A stretch of DNA of 61,586 nt. It comes from Akkermansia muciniphila (GTDB taxonomy: Bacteria; Verrucomicrobiota; Verrucomicrobiia; Verrucomicrobiales; V1-33). A model generated the notes under the pieces. It worked only from the letters and a program-made list of their open reading frames with translations. It was not told the DNA's origin and did not search any database. Of the stretch, positions 27,859-35,993 are shown piece by piece. The stretch covers positions 1 to 61,586 of the forward strand of contig CALQSQ010000021.1 in NCBI GenBank assembly GCA_943333275.1. Direction: 5' to 3'. Position numbers and translations under genes: made by a program. Each line of letters starts with the position of its first letter. Within the stretch, counting starts at the first letter, position 1.

Positions 27859-28959
27859 ATGCCACTCTACGAAATGACTCCCGACGCCTTCCGGCCGCTC
27901 AGCCAATCTTCGTTTGCCGACCTCAAGGTGCGTGAGCGCGACGATCTTCAACGTTTATTGCGGACCCAAATCGAAGTGCTGGGCGATGCTCTCTACGTGC
28001 TGACGGAGGAGTTCAGCGATTGGGACGACAGCCGCCGCCGCATTGACCTGCTCGCCATCGACCCGCAGGCAAACCTCGTCGTGATCGAACTGAAGCGTAC
28101 GAACGACGGCGGGCACATGGAACTCCAAGCCATCCGCTACGCCAGCATGGTGTCGGCGATGACGTTTGAGCGGGCCGAGCGGATCCACGGAGAATTTCTG
28201 AGCCGCTTGGGCGAGCCAGCAGACGAAGCCCGCACACGCATGCTCACGTTTCTGGGTTGGGAGGAACCCGACGAGGAAAACTTCGCTCCAGATGTGCGCA
28301 TTGTCCTTGTTTCCGAAGATTTTGGGAAGGAACTTACGACTGCTGTGCTCTGGCTACGTGACCGGGATATCGACATTCGCTGCGTACGCCTTCGGCCCTA
28401 CCAAGACGGCGAGAAACGACTGATCGATGTTCAGCAGATTATCCCTCTGCCCGAGGCCAATGACTATCAAGTGCAGCTCCGAGAAAAGGAACAGGTCGGC
28501 CGAAAGAAGCGGGCCGAACGCTACGATGTGCGCTTGAAATTCTGGGAAGGATTAGCGGCCATCGCCCGCAGCCGCAACACGCGTCACGCCAACATTAAAC
28601 CCGGTTCACACCATTGGATGGGGGCAGCCTCCGGCATTCGCGGCCTCGGGTTCGTCTATGCGATCGTTCAAGAATATAGCGTCGCGGAACTCTACATTGA
28701 CCGCGGTGAGGCTGTGGAGAACAAAGCCATCTTCGATAAATTTTTTGCGCGTAAAGACGAGATTGAAAAGGCGTTCGGCTGCTCACTTTCATGGGAACGC
28801 CTCGACACCAAACGCGCATGTCGCATCAGACACGTCATCGAACGCGGCGGCTACCGTAGCCCGGAGTCCGAATGGCCGCAGATTCAGTCGGAGATGGTCG
28901 ACACGATGATCAAGCTGGAAGCCGCGCTAAAGCCGGGATTGGCGGCTCTTGGACTGTAA
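27859..28959 (+). CDS. NucS/DUF91-like PD-(D/E)XK protein with C-terminal DUF4268
   Basis: Residues about 25-110 have the core of a PD-(D/E)XK nuclease of the NucS/DUF91 kind: Asp63 in RRRIDLLAID, Glu77-x-Lys79 in LVVIELKRT, and Gln90 in MELQAIRYA. The rest (about 200-366) matches DUF4268: KFWEGLAAIARSR, WMGAASGIRGLGFVYAI, AELYIDRGEAVENKAIFDKFFARKDEIEKAFG and a final W-P-x-I block. DUF4268 often accompanies nuclease domains in accessory or defence loci, but this protein's activity is unproven. It stands alone, flanked by a repeat array and gene remnants, which suggests an inserted cargo gene. No methylase or ATPase partner is adjacent. Confidence 0.75.
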   Translation: MPLYEMTPDAFRPLSQSSFADLKVRERDDLQRLLRTQIEVLGDALYVLTEEFSDWDDSRRRIDLLAIDPQANLVVIELKRTNDGGHMELQAIRYASMVSAMTFERAERIHGEFLSRLGEPADEARTRMLTFLGWEEPDEENFAPDVRIVLVSEDFGKELTTAVLWLRDRDIDIRCVRLRPYQDGEKRLIDVQQIIPLPEANDYQVQLREKEQVGRKKRAERYDVRLKFWEGLAAIARSRNTRHANIKPGSHHWMGAASGIRGLGFVYAIVQEYSVAELYIDRGEAVENKAIFDKFFARKDEIEKAFGCSLSWERLDTKRACRIRHVIERGGYRSPESEWPQIQSEMVDTMIKLEAALKPGLAALGL

Positions 28960-29200
28960 GAGAGATCACGCGAGCAACCCCGCGTAGAAGCGCATGGCGG
29001 TGTCGTGGACGCGTTGGGTGATGCGTTCGGTTTCGCCGTGGCGGAGGCAGTCTTCGACCATGGCGTGGCAGTGGGCGGCGGGAGACTGCCGGAATGCGGC
29101 CATCCGCCGATTCAACCACCAACCTGACCGCCCGCAGATTCGGAGACCTCCCAGACATTTCAATTTTACATCGCCGCCAGCTCGCATCATAGGTCAGCGC
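28960..29200 (-). other. Gap before gatC with a possible unrecognised gene fragment
   Basis: On the minus strand a short frame ending at 28966 reads MAAFRQSPAAHCHAMVEDCLRHGETERITQRVHDTAMRFYAGLLA from an ATG near 29103. Its composition looks protein-like, so it may be the 3' end of a gene cut by the insertion that brought the nuclease-like gene. I cannot assign a family. No other element is seen in this 241-bp gap. Confidence 0.25.
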
Positions 29201-29491
29201 ATGAGTCAGGAAGAACATTTTGCCGTCAGGCCCATCGCCCATTTGGCACGTCTGGAGTTGTCTGAAGCCCAGTTGGCGGAGTATTCCGTGCAACTGGATC
29301 ACATTCTGGGGTATGTCGCGAAATTGGATGCGCTGGATGTCACTGGAGTCGAACCCCTGGCGCATCCGAACCCCGTCTACGATGTGACGCGCGAGGATGC
29401 GACGCGGCCCGGATTGACGGTGGACCTGGCGTTGCTGAATGCCCCACGTGCCGCCCAGAACCAGTTCTCCGTGCCTAAAGTCGTCGAATAA
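29201..29491 (+). CDS. gatC: Asp/Glu-tRNA amidotransferase subunit C
   Basis: GatC is the small belt subunit of the GatCAB complex that converts misacylated Glu-tRNA(Gln) or Asp-tRNA(Asn). The 96 residues starting at the ATG at 29201 (MSQEEHFAVRPIAHLARLELS) match the family: an N-terminal helix, LDHILGYVAKLDALDVTGVEPLAHP and a C-terminal NAPRAAQNQFSVPKVVE that wraps GatA. The frame is open further upstream but that part is non-homologous. gatA follows by 28 bp; gatB is not in the window. Confidence 0.96.
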   Translation: MSQEEHFAVRPIAHLARLELSEAQLAEYSVQLDHILGYVAKLDALDVTGVEPLAHPNPVYDVTREDATRPGLTVDLALLNAPRAAQNQFSVPKVVE

Positions 29492-29519
29492 CCCGCCCCA
29501 TTTGCCCCCCTTTATTTAA

Positions 29520-30974
29520 ATGGCCCCCTTACACGCTTCCGATATTTCCACGCTGCGCCTCAGACTCGCGAGCGGTGAAATTTCCCCTCAGGACATCGTC
29601 CAGTCGCTGCATCAGGAAATCGCCAGCCGCGATGCTGAGATTGGCGGCTACCTGCATTTCAATCTGGAAGCCGCGCTGGAGGCCGCCTCCAAAGCAGATC
29701 TGAGCCTGCCACTGGGCGGCATTCCGATTGCCATCAAGGACAACATCAACGTCGCCGGTCAACCCACCACCTGCGCCTCGAAGATTCTCGCCGGTCACTA
29801 TACCTCCCCCTACGATGCCACGGTCGTGACCCGACTGCGGGCGGCGGGGGCGATCCCCTTTGGCAAAACGAACATGGATGAGTTCGCGATGGGCTCGAGC
29901 ACGGAAAACTCCACCCTCAAAGTCACGCGGAACCCGAGGGATCTCGGCCGGGTGCCGGGCGGGTCCAGCGGCGGATCTGCGGCGGTGGTGGCGGCGGATC
30001 TGGCCATTGCGGCGCTGGGATCGGATACGGGGGGATCGATTCGCCAACCGGCTTCGCTCTGCGGCTGCGTGGGACTCAAGCCCAGCTACGGTCGTGTCTC
30101 AAGGTATGGCCTGGTGGCTTATGCCTCGTCGCTCGATCAAATCGGCCCGCTGACGAAAAACGTAACCGACGCGGCGCTCATTCTACAGGCCATTTCCGGC
30201 GGGGATGATCGCGACAGCACGAGCCTTCCTGATCCGGCGCCAGATTTTTCGAAGGAGTTAAACCATGGGGTCAAGGGCATGAAAATCGGACTGCCCAAGG
30301 AGTATTTCGTCGATGGCATGGACCCGGAAGTGCGCGCCTCCGTCGAACGCGGCGTGCAGTTGCTCGCCGACCAGGGCGCGGAAATCATCCCCATTTCCAT
30401 GCCCCACACGGAATATGCCGTGGCCACGTATTACATCATCGCCACGGCGGAAGCCTCCGCCAATCTGGCGCGCTTTGATGGCGTACGATTTGGACATCGC
30501 TGCGCGGACCCGCAGAACATGATCGATCTGTATTCGCGCAGCCGGGCGGAGGGATTCGGGCCGGAAGTGCAACGGCGGATCATTTTGGGAACGTATGTGC
30601 TGAGTGCGGGATTTTACGATGCGTTCTATTTAAAAGGCCAGAAAGTCCGCAATCTCATCCAGCAGGATTTCGCCAAAGCCTTCTCGCAAGTGGACCTGAT
30701 CGTCGGCCCAACCTGCCCCTCCCCCGCCTTCAAGTTCGGAGAAAAATCCTCGGATCCACTCACGATGTACCTTGAGGACATTTTCACCATCGCCGCCAAT
30801 CTGGCGGGCGTCTGCGGCATCAGCCTCCCCTGCGGATGGACCGCCTCCCAGACCGAACGTCTCGCCCTGCCCATCGGCCTGCAATTGCTCGGCCCAAGTC
30901 TCGGTGAAGCCAGGCTCCTGCGCGCCGCGAGGGCCTGCGAGCAGGCAATAGCGTTTCCGGCGCAACCTCGTTAG
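29520..30974 (+). CDS. gatA: Asp/Glu-tRNA amidotransferase subunit A
   Basis: GatA is the glutaminase that supplies ammonia for tRNA amidation. The Ser-cisSer-Lys triad of amidase-signature enzymes is visible: Lys in PIAIKDNINVAG, and the two serines in GGSSGGSAA and SDTGGSIRQPAS. The 484-residue length is normal. It follows gatC. Its stop overlaps the stop of the convergent pentapeptide-repeat gene by 4 bp. Confidence 0.97.
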   Translation: MAPLHASDISTLRLRLASGEISPQDIVQSLHQEIASRDAEIGGYLHFNLEAALEAASKADLSLPLGGIPIAIKDNINVAGQPTTCASKILAGHYTSPYDATVVTRLRAAGAIPFGKTNMDEFAMGSSTENSTLKVTRNPRDLGRVPGGSSGGSAAVVAADLAIAALGSDTGGSIRQPASLCGCVGLKPSYGRVSRYGLVAYASSLDQIGPLTKNVTDAALILQAISGGDDRDSTSLPDPAPDFSKELNHGVKGMKIGLPKEYFVDGMDPEVRASVERGVQLLADQGAEIIPISMPHTEYAVATYYIIATAEASANLARFDGVRFGHRCADPQNMIDLYSRSRAEGFGPEVQRRIILGTYVLSAGFYDAFYLKGQKVRNLIQQDFAKAFSQVDLIVGPTCPSPAFKFGEKSSDPLTMYLEDIFTIAANLAGVCGISLPCGWTASQTERLALPIGLQLLGPSLGEARLLRAARACEQAIAFPAQPR

Positions 30975-31471
30975 GCCGTCAGCCCACGGGCGTCCGTCAG
31001 ATCGGCACCTTCCAGAATGATGCCGACTTGCTGGCAGCCTGTAAAATCAGCCCCTGACAAATCCGCGCCGGAAAAATCGGCTCGTGAAACATTCCCCCCG
31101 TCAAACTGCGCTCCGCTGGCGTCCGCTGCCTGGAACTTGGCACCGACGAGAGAGGCGCCAAGAAATTGCACGCCATCCAAGTCCGCTCCGGAGAAATCCG
31201 CCCCATCCAGCCGGGCATTTTTAAAGGAGGCACCGCTGGCATCTGCTTTGGACAGACTCGCCTGCGACAAATCCGCCCCGGTGAAATCCGTGCCTATGAG
31301 TTTGGCCCCGGCCAGATTCGCATTGGGCAGCAGTGCCGACGCCAGATTCTTCCCCGTCATGTCAGCACCCCTCAAGTCAGCGCTCGGGGCATTCAATTGC
31401 ACCCCATCGGCACCGTTGGTGTGCAGCCAGGTGGAATGCGCGCGGAAATCGTCAGCAGTGGGAGTGGGCAT
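30971..31471 (-). CDS. Pentapeptide-repeat protein
   Basis: From an ATG at 31471 (MPTPTADDFRAHSTWL) the protein contains about 20 consecutive A(D/N)LxG-type pentapeptides (NLASALLPNANLAGAKLIGT, DFTGADLSQASLSKADASG and onward), which fold into a right-handed quadrilateral beta-helix. Some such proteins mimic DNA and protect gyrase, but most have unknown roles. There is no signal peptide from this start. The longer open frame upstream to 31687 is rich in Trp, Arg and Cys and looks non-coding. Confidence 0.8.
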   Translation of the reverse strand: MPTPTADDFRAHSTWLHTNGADGVQLNAPSADLRGADMTGKNLASALLPNANLAGAKLIGTDFTGADLSQASLSKADASGASFKNARLDGADFSGADLDGVQFLGASLVGAKFQAADASGAQFDGGNVSRADFSGADLSGADFTGCQQVGIILEGADLTDARGLTA

Positions 31472-31685
31472 GGGATGGATGGATTTGAGTGTGAAGTAAA
31501 CAGATCGTGAACCCCACCAATAATCCGATTTCATCCTGGGACAACGGGGCATCGGAAAAATAAATTTCCAAAGATGTAACCAGCCATCCCGGACCCGCGT
31601 CTGAGGTTGTGGAAAGAATCGGTCGCAATGCCCGAAACCTCCAAATTCAACGATAGTCCAAACCACCCTAACCCACATCCACCCC

Positions 31686-32198
31686 ATGAAATATGCAATG
31701 CTTCTGACCAGCTTCCTGGTCCTCGCTGGCCTGCCAGTTCACGCTGGAGATCGCAAGCCTTTCGGCACCGGCGAACTTCCCGACATCATGAAAGCCTTCG
31801 ACGTCAATGGCGACGGCAAACTTGGTCCAGAGGAACGCCAGGCCTTTGAAGCCGCCATTCGCGACAAGGCCAAGGCCAATCTCATTAAGAAATTCGACAC
31901 CGACGGCGACGGCGTGCTGTCTGCGGATGAACTCAAGGCCGCCCGTGATGCCGCCCGCAAGAAGATCGAGGACCATCGCGGTGCCCGCTTCGATGAACTC
32001 GACACCAATGACGACGGATTCCTCTCCACCGATGAGTTCAAGCCACCGGTCAATCTTCCTGCCGAACTCGTTACGGCGATTTTCAATCACCTCGACAAGG
32101 ATGGTGATGGCAAAATCTCCAAGGCTGAGTTCCTCGCAGCCTGCGCCGGCCCCCCACCCCCACCTCCAGGTGGCGGCGGAGTGCTTCCTCCTCCCTGA
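31686..32198 (+). CDS. Secreted EF-hand calcium-binding protein
   Basis: A signal peptide (MKYAMLLTSFLVLAGLPVHAG) precedes four canonical EF-hand loops: DVNGDGKLGPEE, DTDGDGVLSADE, DTNDDGFLSTDE and DKDGDGKISKAE. All keep acidic residues at loop positions 1, 3, 5 and 12. The C-terminus is Pro/Gly-rich (PPPPPPGGGG). This is a calmodulin-like calcium binder outside the cytoplasm, perhaps structural, as no catalytic domain is present. A strong hairpin terminator follows 30 bp after the stop. Confidence 0.88.
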   Translation: MKYAMLLTSFLVLAGLPVHAGDRKPFGTGELPDIMKAFDVNGDGKLGPEERQAFEAAIRDKAKANLIKKFDTDGDGVLSADELKAARDAARKKIEDHRGARFDELDTNDDGFLSTDEFKPPVNLPAELVTAIFNHLDKDGDGKISKAEFLAACAGPPPPPPGGGGVLPPP

Positions 32199-32228
32199 CC
32201 CTAAGCGGCTGGGCTATAAATCACCCTC

Positions 32229-32262
32229 AGAGCGGCATGTCCCGGGACATGCCGCTCTCTTT
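32229..32262 (+). terminator. Rho-independent terminator after the EF-hand gene
   Basis: AGAGCGGCATGTCCC (32229-32243) is followed directly by its exact reverse complement (32244-32258), a 30-bp perfect palindrome, then CTTTTGT. It can terminate transcription of the EF-hand gene; the T-run is short (four T). The perfect dyad could also be a protein-binding site. Confidence 0.7.
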
Positions 32263-32282
32263 TGTATCGCCGCTTAATTATC

Positions 32283-32309
32283 TTGCCAGGTTGATTCTGA
32301 TTTTATAAA
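32283..32309 (+). promoter_or_regulatory. Weak promoter candidate for the secreted protein at 32341
   Basis: TTGCCA (32283-32288) and TATAAA (32304-32309) are 15 bp apart, shorter than ideal. A small hairpin AAAACC-TTTTT-GGTTTT lies between it and the start codon. The TATAAA lies in GATTTTATAAAA, which recurs upstream of the PEP-CTERM gene at 52473. Confidence 0.3.
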
Positions 32310-32340
32310 ACCTTTTTGGTTTTGTCAGGTTTATCCCCCA

Positions 32341-33465
32341 ATGAGTTTCCCCACCCTGCGCTGTCTCCTGCTCGGATTGCTCCCTGCTGCTTTGCTGAGT
32401 CCCTTGGCTCAAGCGGACGTGCTGTACACAACGGGATTTGAAACCTTCACCTCCAACACCTCCCTCTATCCTCACCTGGGGGATGATAAAATTGTGGAGG
32501 ATACACCCGATGTCTGGCTGGGAAGTACTTCCGCCAGCTATGGAGTCGGGCGCAGCGGAGTCGATTCTGAATCCGTTCATGCCTTCCCGGGTTTGGGAAA
32601 TGCAGGATTCATCGGAGGAACCTACAGCCAGGGCGTTTCGCTGCCGGGAAAAAGCCTCAACGTCAGGGTCCCGCTCCTACGCACCCCTCCCTATTATTAC
32701 TCGCCAGTGACGAGCAGCAAGGAGGTCGTCTTTATTTCAGCGCTCGTTGGCATTAAGGATTCCACCACCGGCGTTTCCTTTTTAAAATACCGGGACAACT
32801 TCGAACTGTTCATCATGAATGGTGCAACCACAGCCACCGGAACAGGTACGGTGCTGGCAGCGATTCAGTTCGACAACCATACTCTGGACAGCCAGGGGGC
32901 ACCACAACAACTGGTCTTCCGAACCCAATCCTCCGCAGGTTCCACCAATCTTTCCTACGTCAGCACCGGGGGGTATTTTATCTACGATAATATGCAACTC
33001 ATCACTGTGCGCATCAATTTTCGCACCAACAAGTGGAGCAGTTCTCTCGATGGCATCCCGCTCTTCAGCGACCTCACCTTTTACACTGGTAGCGCCCCGT
33101 TGAACCTAGGAGCCGTAGGTTTCCGCATGAATTTTGGAGACGCAACGCCGTTTCTTTCGAACTACATATGCAACAGCGGCAACAACTACATGCTCTTCGA
33201 CGACCTGCGGATCGAAGCCGAAGACCGACCCCAGGTCGCCTTTACCAGCGAGGTCAAGAAGACCCCCGGCTCCTTCGCCCTCTCCTGGAACGCCGAGGCC
33301 GGATACCGCTACAACGTTTACGGCAGCACGACGATGGGAAGCTGGTCGCTGCTCACCCCCACCCCGCTGACGGCCACACAGACCACCGATTTCACCTTTA
33401 CCGACACGACGGTCACCGGAGTGACCAGAAGATTTTACAAACTTGGTCCTCCACTTTTTCCCTGA
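32341..33465 (+). CDS. Secreted protein of unknown function with terminal beta module
   Basis: A signal peptide (MSFPTLRCLLLGLLPAALLSPLAQA) is followed by about 265 residues rich in Ser, Thr, Gly and aromatic residues, with DVLYTTGFETFT at the start and NNYMLFDDLRIEA at the end. This resembles the jelly-roll (concanavalin/laminin-G-like) domains often found before PEP-CTERM signals. The last ~75 residues (FALSWNAEAGYRYNVYGSTTMGSWSLL to TRRFYKLG) form a small beta module like those ending the proteins at 8203 and 42103. No PEP-CTERM anchor or catalytic motif is seen. Confidence 0.65.
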   Translation: MSFPTLRCLLLGLLPAALLSPLAQADVLYTTGFETFTSNTSLYPHLGDDKIVEDTPDVWLGSTSASYGVGRSGVDSESVHAFPGLGNAGFIGGTYSQGVSLPGKSLNVRVPLLRTPPYYYSPVTSSKEVVFISALVGIKDSTTGVSFLKYRDNFELFIMNGATTATGTGTVLAAIQFDNHTLDSQGAPQQLVFRTQSSAGSTNLSYVSTGGYFIYDNMQLITVRINFRTNKWSSSLDGIPLFSDLTFYTGSAPLNLGAVGFRMNFGDATPFLSNYICNSGNNYMLFDDLRIEAEDRPQVAFTSEVKKTPGSFALSWNAEAGYRYNVYGSTTMGSWSLLTPTPLTATQTTDFTFTDTTVTGVTRRFYKLGPPLFP

Positions 33466-33578
33466 TTGCTGTGCACCTTTTCGCGCGAGACGGGGTTGAT
33501 GCTATCCATATTTCAGGCCTCGCTCCCAAACAGGCGGATCTGACTCCCCGCTCTCCCTAACTTCCATTACCCCTCCCC

Positions 33579-34217
33579 ATGCACCCGCTGACCTCAGATT
33601 CCTGGCCCGCCCTGGCGGCGATGGAATCTCTGGAGACACCGGCGGATCCCTGGGCGGAGGCGCTCGCCGGAGTCCGGCGCGGCGATGAGTCGTCCGCCCG
33701 TCAGTTGGTGAACGATCTCTACCCGCATATCATTCGCATCATCCGGGTCCACCTGCCCGCCCGAACCGACGAGGAGGACGTGGCGCAGGAGGTGTTCATG
33801 AAAATGTTTTCCAAATTGGATCAATACCGTGGTCCGCAGCCTTTTCATCACTGGGTCTGCCGCATCACCACCAACACCTGTCTGGACCTGCTGCGCCGCC
33901 AGAAGGTCCGCCCCGAAGTGCGCTTCTCGGATCTCTCCGAATCGGAACAATTCTTCCTTTCCGCGGCCACGAGGGAACTCCACGATGAAACTCCCTCCCC
34001 ACCATCAGAGAGTCGCGAAGTTGTGGAAAAACTCCTCGCCGCGCTCAAGCCCGACCAGCAGCTTGTCATCCGACTGCTCGACCTCGAACGTCTTTCCGTG
34101 AAGGAAATATGTAACCAAACCGGCTGGAGTGCGTCGAAAGTGAAGGTGACAGCCATGCGCGCCCGTCGGAAACTGACGGAATCGCTGGCACACCTCGGCC
34201 CCCATTTCCTCCCATGA
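33579..34217 (+). CDS. ECF-type RNA polymerase sigma factor (module 1)
   Basis: Region 2 is clear: GDESSARQLVNDLYPHIIRII, DEEDVAQEVFMKMFSKLDQYRGPQPFHHWVCRITTNTCLDLLRRQ. Region 4 is a helix-turn-helix near residues 170-205 (LSVKEICNQTGWSASKVKVTAMRARRKL). It should direct RNA polymerase to its own regulon. Its last codons overlap the next gene by 4 nt (ATGA), and three membrane or secreted genes follow, as expected for an ECF sigma factor with its anti-sigma partner. Confidence 0.9.
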   Translation: MHPLTSDSWPALAAMESLETPADPWAEALAGVRRGDESSARQLVNDLYPHIIRIIRVHLPARTDEEDVAQEVFMKMFSKLDQYRGPQPFHHWVCRITTNTCLDLLRRQKVRPEVRFSDLSESEQFFLSAATRELHDETPSPPSESREVVEKLLAALKPDQQLVIRLLDLERLSVKEICNQTGWSASKVKVTAMRARRKLTESLAHLGPHFLP

Positions 34218-34504
34218 ATACCCCCCCACCAGATCCCTGGTCCCGGCTGACCGAGTCCGCGCGGCGAGCCCAGCCCGCTGAAGCCCGTTCGGACGAGGCT
34301 CCGTTTGGCTTTGCGACCCGCGTCGTTTCCCGCTGGCAGGACCTGCAGCGCTCCGAGCGATTCAGATTTTGGGGCGCCTGGAGCTTCCGCGCGGCCCTTG
34401 CTGCCGCCGTCCTTTGCGCCGTTTCCGCTGTCTGGCAACCGACCGCCGAGGCCGCCCCCGAACCCTGGGCCGACCTCCCAACCCTGGCCCTTCCCCTGCC
34501 ATGA
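34214..34504 (+). CDS. Small membrane protein, candidate anti-sigma factor
   Basis: A 96-residue protein with a charged cytoplasmic part (about 55 residues) and one transmembrane helix (WGAWSFRAALAAAVLCAVSAVW). The N-terminal part (PFGFATRVVSRWQDLQRSERFRFW) is a pattern seen in verrucomicrobial proteins encoded next to sigma factors. No zinc-binding HxxxCxxC motif is present. It overlaps the sigma gene by 4 nt upstream and the next gene by 4 nt downstream, so all three are translationally coupled. The anti-sigma role is inferred from position and topology only. Confidence 0.65.
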   Translation: MNTPPPDPWSRLTESARRAQPAEARSDEAPFGFATRVVSRWQDLQRSERFRFWGAWSFRAALAAAVLCAVSAVWQPTAEAAPEPWADLPTLALPLP

Positions 34505-34971
34505 TCCGTGTTTCCGATAAAATCGCCCTCACCGCTGCCCTCCTGGCTCTCTTCGCCGCAGGAACGGGCACCGGCTATTTCATCGCCAAAAAATCCACCG
34601 CACCCGCCGCTGTTTCGAACACTCAGACCAAGTTGTCCGACACTGCCACCACCGACTGGTGGCAGCGCGCCCTGAACCGCCTCGCCTCGGATCTCAACCT
34701 CGACGAAACGCAAAAAAATGCCGTCCGCCCCATGCTCCAACGCACGGCGGATCAGATGTTCCTGAATCGCGATCGCGCACTTTTCCAGATCCACCTCGAA
34801 CTGCTGGCCTTTCACGACACCCTTGGACGTCCCGGAACCTTTTTGGATGCCACGCAGAAAATGCGGCTCGACACATTACGTTCTCGACTCCGTCAGCAAA
34901 TTGAGTCACAATTTCCGCAATTCCTTAAAGACAGTCCGCTTCCACCCGTCACGGCTGCCAGTGGATTGTAG
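34501..34971 (+). CDS. Membrane-anchored CpxP/Spy-like periplasmic protein
   Basis: Starting at 34501 (4-nt overlap with the preceding stop) the protein has an N-terminal anchor (IALTAALLALFAAGTGTGYFIA), then a helical domain: LASDLNLDETQKNAVRPMLQRTADQMF and LDATQKMRLDTLRSRLRQQIE. The L-x-L-(T/D)-x-x-Q spacing is like the heavy-metal-resistance/CpxP/Spy group, which sense or chaperone misfolded proteins in the envelope. It fits an envelope-sensing role for sigma module 1. Substrate and partner are unknown. Confidence 0.65.
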   Translation: MIRVSDKIALTAALLALFAAGTGTGYFIAKKSTAPAAVSNTQTKLSDTATTDWWQRALNRLASDLNLDETQKNAVRPMLQRTADQMFLNRDRALFQIHLELLAFHDTLGRPGTFLDATQKMRLDTLRSRLRQQIESQFPQFLKDSPLPPVTAASGL

Positions 34972-34988
34972 CCTTACTCCCCTTGACC

Positions 34989-35855
34989 ATGAAACTCTCT
35001 CCCCCGCTCATCACCGCTGCGCTCGGCATCGCCGGAGCGATTGGCGTGTGGGCATGGTGGAGTTCCCCGGGAGCAGTGATCGTAAACGCCAGCCCCTCAA
35101 CGCCCCTTCCGCTCCTCAGGCAGGCGCGCCCAAGACAGGAAATCAAGCCGCCACCGATTTCCCACAACGGAACCCACACTGCCCCCAATCAGGAAGATTC
35201 CTTTGATCCGGGCATGCCTACCGGCCCGGGAGTGACACTCGTTCATCCGCTCCACGCGACTTCCGACGCAGCCAGCCCCCAGCAGCAGCCCCTCTCCCTT
35301 CCCGTTCAACCAGCGGAAGTTCCAGCCACCACCAGCGCGCCCCAAGCACCCAATACCCTCTCAGAACGGGCTTCCTTGGTGCAACAGCAGGCCAACCGTG
35401 AGTTGGAAAGATTGGTCCCGCTGCTTAATCTGACCGAGGAACAGCAGGACCGGGTCTTCGCCAGGCTGGCGCAAAACTCCGTTTTCTGGACACCGGCATT
35501 AACTACTGACGTTGCCTCAAATCCGACCTCTGGCCCTGTTTCGCAAACCACCTCCACCAGCGTTCCTGAGCAGACCAAAAGTATTCCTGATCTGCTTATT
35601 TCAACACCCGAGGGCGAGACTCCCATTCTGGACCCGCAGCAGGAAGTCGCCATTGCCCAGGATCAGCTCGACCGCCAGGCATGGTGGGAGGAAGTGTTGG
35701 GGAATCTTCAGCAGGATCTCAAGAACGGCAACACCAGCACAACCGCTGCAGCCGCCGCCGCTCCGCCACCGGATGCAACATCCGATCCGAATCGCGATCT
35801 GGCCACTGACCCCATCATCAAGACGGAGCAGGGTGCCGACACCGTGGTGGATTAG
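34989..35855 (+). CDS. Pro/Ser/Thr-rich membrane-anchored protein of module 1
   Basis: The ATG at 34989 starts MKLSPPLITAALGIAGAIGVWAWW, a signal anchor, followed by about 260 residues mostly of Pro, Ser, Thr, Gln and Ala, hence disordered. One ordered stretch (ERLVPLLNLTEEQQDRVFARLAQNSVFW) echoes the L-x-L-T-x-x-Q helix of the preceding gene. A second helical stretch is QAWWEEVLGNLQQDLKNGN. No family recognised. It is probably the last gene of the sigma module 1 operon, 17 bp after its neighbour. Confidence 0.6.
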   Translation: MKLSPPLITAALGIAGAIGVWAWWSSPGAVIVNASPSTPLPLLRQARPRQEIKPPPISHNGTHTAPNQEDSFDPGMPTGPGVTLVHPLHATSDAASPQQQPLSLPVQPAEVPATTSAPQAPNTLSERASLVQQQANRELERLVPLLNLTEEQQDRVFARLAQNSVFWTPALTTDVASNPTSGPVSQTTSTSVPEQTKSIPDLLISTPEGETPILDPQQEVAIAQDQLDRQAWWEEVLGNLQQDLKNGNTSTTAAAAAAPPPDATSDPNRDLATDPIIKTEQGADTVVD

Positions 35856-35993
35856 ACTGCTGCTTTGGATCGCTCCTGTTGTTCACGAGCGCACGAATCG
35901 GCCCCGCCAAAGCCACGGCTCAAGAGCTCGAATAATCAATCGGTCACCCAGAAATTTCCTTTCCTTTCCCCCGCATCTGTCTTTGGTGCAACC

